Below are positions 1 through 10,000 of a DNA stretch of 64,000 nt, piece by piece. Under the pieces are notes generated by a model. It was not told the origin of the DNA. It made no database searches and was given only the letters and a program-made list of their open reading frames with translations. Where the stretch lies: the NCBI RefSeq assembly GCF_000003815.2, contig NC_049994.1:16749280-16813279 (forward strand). Reading direction: 5' to 3'. The translations under genes and the position numbers were made by a program. How positions within the stretch are numbered: position 1 is the first letter of the stretch; each line of letters starts with the position of its first letter. This DNA comes from Branchiostoma floridae (taxonomy: Eukaryota > Chordata > Leptocardii > Amphioxiformes > Branchiostomatidae).

Positions 1-427
1 CTATGTGACTTTATTCAATCCCTTATTAAACCAAAGTACGTCTTTCCTGTCAGACTCTGATTCTATTTTCAGCTGCCTGCTCAAATAACTATCCTCCAAC
101 CAAACAATTAAATTGGGTTGGCCTAATGTGAAAATAAGCATCCTTGTTTCTGAGAACCTGTGGTGCAGCTCTACATTCTGACAACACTGAAGGATGTGCA
201 ATGTCAACAATGAGTTTTTGTGTGGGGGCAGGAGTGTTGTTGAAATACTACAGGCTAGTCATGATGTTTTAGACATTTATTTATTTAGTTTGGTTTGGTT
301 TTCTTGGCAAGTTGTTGGGCAGTCTGTTTCTTCTTCTGTTCCTTCTTCATTTAAAATTTGAGTGGCTCGTTCTATAGCTGAGTTTTTGTGGGTAACATAA
401 AGTACCTAAAGACAATTTTTCTTTATA
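1..427. other. AT-rich non-coding leader, no gene seen
   Basis: No exon with convincing splice borders is visible on either strand. A short run of ATTT units near 278-294 followed by a GGTTT run (about 290-303) resembles the poly(A)-side end of a minus-strand retroelement, but this is weak. The only open frame on the minus strand (1-210) has no recognisable features. Confidence 0.4.
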
Positions 428-690
428 GGGCCATTCAATTTTACTTCTGCTAAAGTTTGGGTCACTGTGAGTTTGTCTTTTTCATTAGCAAGGTAACCAA
501 ACTCCGTTCAGTCCTAAGTGGTATGTTCCATTCCCATGTACCAATGCCATAGGGTACATTAAGACAATCTTTCTTACAGAGCCTTTCAACTTTACTTCTG
601 CTAAAGTTTGGGTCACAGAGGGTTTGTCTTCTTCATGAGCAATGTAACCAACCTCCCCCCAGTCCTGAGTGGTATGTTCCACTCCCATGT
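428..690 (-). repeat. Two-copy direct repeat, period about 151 bp
   Basis: Two diverged copies of about 110 bp lie head to tail. The motif TTACTTCTGCTAAAGTTTGG occurs near 440 and again near 591, followed by similar GGTAACCAA... and GTATGTTCCA...CCCATGTAC segments. Read on the minus strand, the copy at about 590-690 encodes a protein-like stretch containing GEVGYIAHEEDK and VTQTLAEVKL. The other copy keeps the VTQTLAEVKL stretch but has an in-frame stop upstream. It may be a decayed tandem-duplicated exon or an element fragment. No family is recognised. Confidence 0.5.
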
Positions 691-1010
691 ACCTGTACTT
701 GTACCTGCTCCACAGAGAGCATCCATTTGTTAGATAACCCCCGCGGAGGTGCATACCGACATTTTTCACATTTTTGTCTCCCTGTTTCGATCTCCGTGGT
801 TCCCCCATGAACTTCCTGCACGAGATATAATGCGGTGACACTGGGGGCTCAAAGCAGATACAGAGAGGGAAGACAATCCTAATCTCAAAGCAGATGATTG
901 GGCAAAATCGTGATGGTTTCTGGCTGTGTCCATGATGGCAAAGCCTCCAAAGTTCTGTCTAACCCATTGGCTAAAAAGAGCCAAAATATGTCATAAATGT
1001 TGATAGCTAA

Positions 1011-1054
1011 TAGCCTCTACCAGGCCATCGATCCACGTAGCCTGGTAGAGGCTA
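1011..1054. mobile_element. Solo palindromic mini-element with 9 bp target duplication
   Basis: A 44 bp palindrome has arms TAGCCTCTACCAGGC and GCCTGGTAGAGGCTA around a 14 bp loop. It is flanked on both sides by the identical 9-mer GATAGCTAA (1002-1010 and 1055-1063). A perfect 9 bp duplication is what Mutator-like (MULE) transposases leave, so this looks like two TIRs with nearly all the interior lost. Related arm sequence recurs near 2411-2455 and in the element at 54349-54549. Confidence 0.7.
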
Positions 1055-1139
1055 GATAGCTAATACATAGAGAATGTAACAATATCCCAACATCTGCTTG
1101 AAAACTCTTGAACTACTACATGTACTAGTATTTTCTACC

Positions 1140-1167
1140 AAGGAGGTGGTCTTTTTTAACCTCCTTG
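1140..1167. mobile_element. 28 bp palindromic element with 8 bp target duplication
   Basis: A minimal palindrome opens AAGGAGGT and closes AACCTCCTTG. The flanks are the 8-mer TTTCTACC on both sides (1132-1139 and 1168-1175). An 8 bp target-site duplication is typical of hAT-type transposition. It is the same family as the elements at 1584-1621 and 4803-4823. Confidence 0.7.
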
Positions 1168-1583
1168 TTTCTACCAAATTACATTTTGGGTTTTAAAAAA
1201 ATCAAAACCATCTCTGTGACGTCTTTGCCGTTTACTCTTAATTTAATATGCATCAAACAACGATTTAATTTCTACAAAGCCTGCCTGATTGATATTTAAA
1301 GCATAAATTAATACTCTTTTTGTCTTTCACGCGGTTGATAACAGTGTATCTCGTGTTTCTACATTTGATTCGCGATTTCACACCTAGACGTCCGTGACTG
1401 TGCAAAGTCGCTCGGGACGGAGGCACGTGGTTTAGGTTTCCGCGCCCAGCAAGTTTATCCGGTACCAAAAATTGCTTGAGTTCACTGAACGCATGCAGGA
1501 CCAGCGTGGCTAATTTGAAACAGAAACATACGAGCATTTCCTTACATAATTCTTGTGAGGAAACAAAAAGTAGATTTCTTGAG

Positions 1584-1621
1584 CAAGGAGGTTAAAAAAA
1601 GAGTGATTTTTAACCTCCTTG
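1584..1621. mobile_element. 38 bp palindromic element with 8 bp target duplication
   Basis: The palindrome runs CAAGGAGGTTAAAAA - short loop - TTTTTAACCTCCTTG. It is flanked by a perfect 8-mer TTCTTGAG at 1576-1583 and 1622-1629. With the 28 bp copy 420 bp upstream, this gives two independent insertions of the same tiny hAT-like hairpin, each with its own target duplication. Confidence 0.75.
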
Positions 1622-1629
1622 TTCTTGAG

Positions 1630-4035
1630 AAAAAAAAGGATGAGAAATATATCTAACGTTCTTGAGTGAGATGTTCTTTAGAAAAATTTGTCATCAATAT
1701 TGATACGGATTTCTCTCAGAACGTTTTCTGGACGTTTCAGCGCGTCTCGCATGTGGCGTGTATCAAGTTGATTGACATCATGACAGGCACACAGAAACAA
1801 CAATATCCTTTGTTTACCGCTGCCGCTTACAAGGGGATCGTCCGTTTCTATCGTCTGCAGGAACCGTGCATAGTTGCGTAAAACCAAGACCTCATAGCCA
1901 TGACCAATCTTCATTAAAATCTTGTCTTTTTTCCCTGATAAGATATCTCGCTTTTGACGGTAATTTTGAAGGAAGCATTTTTTTCAACGACTGTACTTTT
2001 CCGTGTCACCAAAGAAGGGGTTCTTTCTTTTCTTCTTCTTCTCATTTCCGGTCAAGACAAGAAAGGGCTCGCGTTTCGACAGGTCTACACAAACAAACAA
2101 GGATTTCCTGTAGAACACCAGAAACCGTCTGCGAGGTCTCAGATCAAATCATCAAATTCGAACCATCTACAGAAACTTCGCTCGGCATCTTACAATCGCG
2201 TGATGTTATGCAAACTTCTTTCGTAACTTCAGAGAACAAAATGTAGCCGCTCTTCCAGGCTCCACATGTCGCTGATTGAATTCAAATTGGCCAAATACGT
2301 AGACAGATAAATGAGATAGCATGACACAGGAGTAAGACGTAAAAGGAGGACATTTGGCGATTTCTTGGTCGGCTATAGCTCTGGCAATTCCAACAGCGAA
2401 ATGCGGAGCATGGTAGAGGCAAGCCTGATAAAAGCTCCTTGGTAGAGGCTATGGAAAATGCGCATGCCTATGCATGATGTTTTTTTGACACCCGGGTGCG
2501 ATAGCACAACAACAACACGATAGTTCCACAAATCAAACTTTGCATACAACATAAACAAACGACATGAAACCGCCAGACACAAATAATGAAAGGACTCCCC
2601 GATATTAAAACCATCTAAACGCCGGTATAGGACGCCGCAATCTCAGCTAAATCTAAATAACGGGAAAAGGGTTCTCTTTACTATAGGCGTGTGTGTGTGT
2701 GACTACTTCTTCGTCGCTTTTACACGACAGACTTAGAATTTATGTTATGAGTCATAATAGATAAGTTTTTATGTTTGCACCTTACCAACAGCATAATCTC
2801 TTTTAAATACATTGATTTGCAAAGAAAGGAGAGATCGCCACAATCTTCCTACTACACACACAGAAAATCATGCATCGTCCCTAATCGCCCAGGGGTTTAC
2901 AAAACTTCGTGACCGCTGAACGCACATGTCGGTTTCCTAAGCCGGTCTCCTACCCCTATGTAAGATGAAGAAAACCGCATTTTCCATCCAAACATTTACA
3001 CAACTCACTTACCTATGAGTAAAACGTGCCGGTCTATGTGTGAGTCACTAGCGGTGGTTGGGGGATAGCTGGAGGGTTCGCGTGCGGCTAGCTCGGCTCG
3101 CCGGTCCACTTTGGTCCACTTTTCTTTCCCGTTCTTCTCTTACTCGCCGGAAGTGTTTGTCTGGGACGGTTCCACATGTGCCAATTAACGGGGGGTGAAC
3201 TTTTATAAAAACAGACGCAAAACAATCAGAAAAGTAACACAATGATTTAAATTTCAATGTATTTCTGATGATTCCATTTCACACAAAAAAACTTCAGTTG
3301 ACATAATTTTTTTTCAGAAAAAAAGTTTAATGTTGGTATGACGAAATTCCACCCCTAGGGAAGAACTGGTTCAGTCTGGACTCGTGGCAAAATAAGACAA
3401 ATTGGAAAATTGGTCGGCTCAGAGTCACATGCAGATATAATCTACAATGTCATGTTAATCCCGTAAATTCCTCCACTATGTGACGCATATCAGTGCTTGT
3501 CGTTCATTATATAATCGCTAGAGGGGGCTCGCGCAGGGCGGAGGTATCTTCTTCTTTGAAAGTTGAAACTTTCGCGGAGTTTGGTAAATACAAATTTCGC
3601 GAAGTTTGGTAAATAGAAAAAAGATTGCTTTGTAATGAGAAAATATAGTTATATTCATGTCTAGCCCCATGCCTGATTGTATGGTGCTTATGCTATTGTA
3701 TGGGATAGGGAATTTCCTGAGTAGTTTAAGCATCACAGGCATGAGATCTTAAGTTGTATTAAGGTCCTTTTATTAAGAATGTTTGTAATTGATACGCAAT
3801 TCAGACATGTACATTGACTGCCATGTATCTACAAATAAACTATTCTATTCAAATGCTGTTTAGTTAGTATAGAGTTTTAAGGTTTATTATGATTTCAATT
3901 CATTTCCTCTTTTTTGTAGCCTATACTAGTAGTTGACCATAAAAAAGCACATTTGGTCGTGTCAATAAAGTTTGACCTTGGTAAAGGGTGTTTTTCATGA
4001 ACATTTTCGTTCTTGTTTTTTTTTTTCCATTTCAG
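1630..4035. other. Region upstream of the C2-like gene; promoter and first exon(s) unresolved
   Basis: The first coding exons of the gene starting at 4036 should lie here or outside the window, because 4036 is preceded by a strong polypyrimidine tract and AG. I cannot identify them. The stretch 3040-3190 is relatively GC- and CpG-rich and is a plausible promoter or 5' untranslated region. Open frames near 1678-1914 (minus) and 1866-2246 (plus) have no clear coding signature. A short imperfect repeat (TTTCGCG.AGTTTGGTAAATA) lies at about 3568-3617. Confidence 0.35.
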
Positions 4036-4087
4036 AGTGGCCTGCTGGGTATCCACGTGAAGACATGCAAGAAAATCGCAAAACACT
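4036..4087 (+). CDS. C2-like gene, first visible exon
   Basis: The acceptor is a long T-rich tract ending TTTCAG at 4035. The exon opens in phase 0 with SGLLGIHVKTCKKIAKH, a typical first strand of a C2 domain. The donor is uncertain: a weak GT at 4088 gives the best C2 spacing and phase 1. A better GTAAGC at 4160 also gives phase 1 but would add 24 residues. Upstream exons must exist because of the acceptor. Confidence 0.6.
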
Positions 4088-7000
4088 GTATCCTTGTCGC
4101 TTCTAAACAACCGAAAACAGCATTCTACAGAGCCTGCATCTTCTTTTGCGTAATGCATAGTAAGCAGGATTTCATGGGTATTAATATTCAGTTTCACTAA
4201 AGGAGGGGGATGCTATACATGTAATTCGTCGTCTTTGGCAAAAAGTCCATGTAAAGCGCAGCGATGCTTTCTTTAAGTTTTAATACATGTAGCTTGAAGC
4301 GTTGTCAGGGCCATTGCACTCTTCCATTGCAATACCTGCAAGTCATGATGTAGCACTACTTCACCTTTATCTGCGGGTTAACCTATATCCGTTGTTTTTA
4401 GAAACAGGGTATTTAGGGATTAGCACTAAGTCGACGGACGTGGTTTCAAACTGCAATACTTTAATAATACGTGTATTGTAGGTTGATATAACAACGGAAA
4501 TAGATTATCCCATGGATAAAGGTAAACTAGCGTTATAGACATGAACAGAAGCTATCATTTCTACACTGAATGTTTGTTCTCCGGTGCAAACCTTGACCAT
4601 CTTGTCTACAGTATTCTTTCCGAACCCCAAAAAGAGCGGCGTTTTTGTCAGCATAAAAATAGGCGAGACGACGAAGTACACCAAGGTAGCCAAAATGCCG
4701 CCGGACGCCAAGAACCAAGACCTCGTCGTTTTCGACGACCTCAAACACTTTCCTATTGAGGTGAGATGATACAACTGTCTTTTTATCTCGAAATAGTTGG
4801 TCCAAGGAGGTTAAATCTCCTTGTGTTGTCTGAAAGAAAGAGCGAAACTGAAGTACGAGTATCCCGATGACGAATTTGTCTGAATTGCAATGTTAACATT
4901 CATCTCTTCCATGAGTATGGTTAAGAAAAGGTTTTGTTTGCATAAAAATAGTGGACAGAAGCGATTGAGACTAAAATTGCTGATGTTAAGCGCGAGCGCT
5001 AACAATTATTAGGATAAGTCATTGTATAACTTGAGCGTCTTCTAGCGGTGCTATAGAGAACAGCACGTCGGAAGCGCTATAACATTAGATGCACAACGTC
5101 ACTCCGTGACAAGTCCTGGCGGCACAAACGACTAGCAAAGCATCTAAAGTTCTTGCGAAGGTGTAATGTACATGGAAATGAAGCAATAAAGGTTGACTTC
5201 GCATTCATCCCGAAGCTCCACCGAGAGAGAGACCACGCCCAGAATAAGGTGTGCATTCGGGCGTTTACGTGGGACGGTACCCAGCCGGAGCCGAGTACGG
5301 TCGGCAACGCAACCCTGCACCTGTTCGACATCGTCAAGGTAACAATAGAACAATAGAACGCACCTGTTCGACATCTTCAAGGTAACAATAAAACAATAGA
5401 ACGCACCGTTCAACACCGTCAAGGTATCACCAGAACAATAGAACGCACCATTCAACATCGTCAAGGTAACAACAGAACAATAGAATGCACCTGTTCGACA
5501 TCGTCAAGGTAACAATAGAACGCACCTGTTCGACATCGCCAAGGTAACAATAGAAGAATAGAACGTCATATCAGTCACGCAAAGGAGTAAACGACCTTCA
5601 ATCAGATATGTTAGGGTAGTAATCAATTAAACCGAGCATTTTCTGTTAGTCCAGATAAGGCACATTGACCCGAAAATCCAACCCGTCAGAAAACTGTTTA
5701 AAAGACTGTTAGTATTCACCCGATGGTGATTCAGCACTAGCCCTATTCTAAAAGGAGCACGTGTTGTCAAGGACTATGAATTATTTAGGTATCACAATAA
5801 TATACACTTTGCCTTATGGTATCAACGACATTAGTTGGTCCGGGAAAGGTGGTTCGTTTTTGTTATGAACTTCTGTGCAGTTGTAGACTTTCTGACGTTT
5901 CTTGATGAAAACTTATTCTAAAAACCGATTCTGAAAGTCTTGGCAAACGTTTGAATATTTTTTTCGTTCCAGCAAATGTTCATGAGTGAGGATGTCCAGC
6001 TGCAATGGAAACATCACGTAAATATTCGCCATGGTTTTGTTTTTTCTAATTTATCTCCATATAGGAATCATCTCCATATAGGAATTGTTTTCATGGCTTT
6101 GTTTTGAACATTATTTTTGTTTTGTTCGTCTTGTAACTTTATTTTCCTGTACTGATTTTGTTAAATGCATATGCACTCCCGTAGGTTGTAGGTGAATTGG
6201 ATTTGGAAATCTGCTTTGTTTATGGAATATTCGGATTTGGCCAGTCGCACCAGGTAATGTTGACAAACATTTAATATTTTCCCTTTTCTATAGCGTAGAA
6301 GGTATAAAATTGCGGATTGACTGTTAGTGAGTAGAACATTTTTACTTGCATCATGTAACGTTAGGTATGTGTACAGAAAACTGCATTTCAATCTACGGTC
6401 GCTTATGAAAGGAGGAAAAAGTTATAGTCTTCTTATTTATGCCAAACATGCTTCCATAAACTACTAGTACGTTTCGAAAAACAGTAGTGATGAAAACTAT
6501 AATAAACGTGTCAGAATGTGCGTGATAAAAATATTAGACTTTTAAAAAGTAGCACATACATTTGACACGCCTCCTTGTGATTATTTGTTGACCTGCAGCT
6601 GGAGCAGTACGACCAGGAAGTGAAGGAGATTTTAAACCACTCCATGTTCTGCCGCCTGCCTCCGCCTGAACAGCGCGTCAGCAAACATGGACACTGGTAG
6701 GGAATCAGAACGCCTCATCTGATAGATATACTATGTTATAATTAACAAAGTTCACCTTCATGTTCCTCTTTGCTGGACCCAGACCTTCAAAAACAGCTTT
6801 ATTCCTTTCACATCGTCACTCTGGAACCAGCTACCCCAGTCAGTCAGAGACGCCCAAAGCATCGCTGATTTTAAGAGAGTCAGCAAAAAGCATCTGCTAA
6901 CCACAACGCACCACCAAACTTACCGACGACTCGGCCACGATACCAGCCTCGCTGCCTAGTGCCCACAGTGTATTGTTTTGTTACAACTTGAATAAAGAAA

Positions 7001-10000
7001 CAAAGTTCTATTTCTAAACTCTAATTACCGACATAAAGAACCGAATTTACCAAAGGAGAGTAAAATAAGCGATAGACATTAAGACCTTACAATCATTCTT
7101 TAGCCTGATTACATCTTGCTTATGGCAGCCCGCCCAACATCCGCCCTGCGGGGAGGGGTTAGTTACAGCCCTGGACAGCAGAGTTTGGGTTACACAGACT
7201 AATCATTCCTAATGAGCCTCAAACTACATTTGAGTCTGTAAACGGCATAAAATGACACCATTAAAGGATTCTTGACAAGGTCTAGAATGTCTATAGCTAC
7301 AAGTTCAAAGCTTTGTGATGGTAATTGGACTTTATCCTTAGCCCTTATCTTTTAAATGATTTCTTGTACTTTTCCTTCCAGTGAACTTCTGTCGAGCCTT
7401 CCGATTGGTCCCCCATCTTTCATTCCCTTCGAGACCACCGTGGACATCGGAAACGGCCGAGATTTGCCGAAAGGTGCCGACTAGTACTACCGTAGTTCTT
7501 CTTCTTAAGCTGCAACAACTGATCCTAGAAGGTCTAGAAAGCTGCAACGAATGTAACCCGTATTATAGCTCCCAAGTCTCTTCCGTACGCGTCCTATCCG
7601 CAAATACTTTATTTGCAGAGAGGACAGAAGAAACTCGGGAGCTATAACACGACTGGATCTTTGAAAGAAGAGTAACATTGAATCGAAAGGGGTAGGGGGA
7701 CGCAACAATCTAATTGTAGGAGAGAGATATAGCTGTCGAAAGAAAATAGGGGGAAAAAAGAAAGGGGAAAAAATATCATTATCATCTGTTATTACAATGT
7801 CTGAAAAGGCAAGCCACCCACACAGAGTACAACGCAAAGTTAGCATGAAAAGCACACCAACAATTTATCCATTAGTTTTTAACGTTTTAGAGAAAACCAT
7901 ATTCTTATCACTACATCATAGCCATAAACGATCTCTCCTAGCCTTTGGCTTTCAGTGTGATCGTACTGTGTGATATAGATGACGTCATATTAATGCGGTG
8001 AATTGAGTCGTCTCATTGGTTCTCATGAATAGCCAATCAGTGACGCCGACGTCATCTCCAACAGGTTCATGTCACAGTCTGCTGGAGCAGGAGTATCCCG
8101 AGCCGACCTCCGTCCTGGCTGCAATCAAAGGACGACGGAGGTAAGGAACGTTTGTATGACTTAAAACCACACTTAGATACGTCGATGAAGGTAATAAAAC
8201 ACACTTGAAAGCAGTTTCTCAACCAACTGTGTCATTGACGAAAGATAGTGGATCCAACCAAATAAGGTCAGTCAAAGATAAAACCTGAAATATCTAACCG
8301 TAGTATATGATTTGGAAACGGTCAGACATTTCAGGTAATACTATTACTGTAAATGCAGAAATGTTCGCGGTGGATTAATGTTCGCGGTTTTCGCGGTGAC
8401 CACTTCACCGCGAATTTAAAACCACCGCGAACATTTTTCTACTATGATATTAGATTGCAGTCTATGGTGTTACCGCGAACTTAAATCCACCGCGAAAAGT
8501 CCTTTTTCCCGCTACCGCGAAATTAAATCCCCGCGAACTTAAAAACATTTACAGTATACACTATCTTTCGTCAGTGACACAAGTATCCACTTACTATCTT
8601 TCAGATACTACCTGGTGGATACTACGTGAAACGTCTGACCGTTGCCAAAATATTATCCAGTTGATTGAGTAACTGTTTTTGGGTGAAACTTAGATACTAA
8701 CTTAGATCGTGAAGATTTCATACGCAGTTCAGTACACAAAGTGTTAACCAACAAGCTGTCCCCCGACCTTTTAAAGTTGAAATTACGCCTGTGTCACGTG
8801 ACCCGAACAAGCAAAAGTAAAACACACGAGAGATATTGTACGCTTGTTTGTTAAAAATTATAAAATAGTGACCACGCGAAAATTATACACATAGAAGCTA
8901 AACGATGGTTTATTCTGATATCACATTTTAATTTTCCATGGCGATACCATCAACTTTTTGACACAGTTCAGCTGCCATGGATTTGGTCTTATGCAAGCCA
9001 TGGCGCCACCAGGCGGTTTTGACTGGAACTACATGTAGTTGGCAACACAATTGTTCGCGTTCTTCACGTAGAGAAATCGGCTATAAACGACATTCTTCTT
9101 CGGTATGATAAATTCAATCATTTCAAACACTTGACCGTATAGATACATGACTCCAGCGATTCCAATGTTTTTAAGGTGACTGGAAGTCTGTGGCGCCCCC
9201 CGTCTCGGCTGAGTAACAGTTTTTCTTTCACGTTTCCACAGACTACACAAGTTGAAAAAGAAGCTTCTGAAGTTACCGAGCGGCAAGGAGAGGACCAACT
9301 TTCTACATGACCTGGTGGACGAGCCGAAAGTGCACGACCAGAAGAGCAAATATTGGGTAAATCAAGACCACGACAATCTTTCTGAAAATATGATATTAGA
9401 TGACAGCCTTTGAGTGGTATCATGTGCCGGCTCTATTATTTTATGCGGTTACGATATGTGAAACATTGGATATTATCACAAGTGTTCAGGCATTGAAACG
9501 TTGGAAGATTACCCTTGAAACGGTTGGGGATCGCTCATTGCTGCTCAGCACACAGTAAAGACTCGAATGAAATCTGATCGCAATCACCAACCTCGCTTTG
9601 GTGCAAGGTCACGTGCGTTCTCGTTAGGCTTGATCACTTTTCAAAATGGCCGCCAGGAACGGAAATAGGTCTATTGTCATTCCTTCATTTTCTTTCTCCA
9701 GTCTGTCTTTCTACCCATGTCCTTGCAATTGTTATGAACCTTTCTCATCTGTCTTTGATAGACGTTTTAAACTATCGTTTATAGACTCCAGCTGAGACTA
9801 CATTTGATGCAGCTGAGGTGATCGTCCGGGAAGACATGGCGGACTTTTTGCAATCCGCTCCAGGTCAGTGACGTCATAACCGAAGTATTTTTTTTTTTTT
9901 GATGAACAGAACTACGTCGACTTCACGTTTAAGTATGGTACCTTTCTTACCTTCGTGAAAGCAGAGGTATTCTTCGATTTTTGTTTTGTTTTTTTGTCTT

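Noticed and set aside
1678-1914. Minus-strand frame MKIGHGYEVLVLRNYARFLQ...
   Set aside because: Reads plausibly, but the overlapping plus strand is also open and no further exons or homologous family could be named.
4695-4697. In-frame ATG as start of the C2-like protein
   Set aside because: The frame and the C2-like pattern continue upstream to an acceptor at 4611, and a phase-compatible earlier exon exists.
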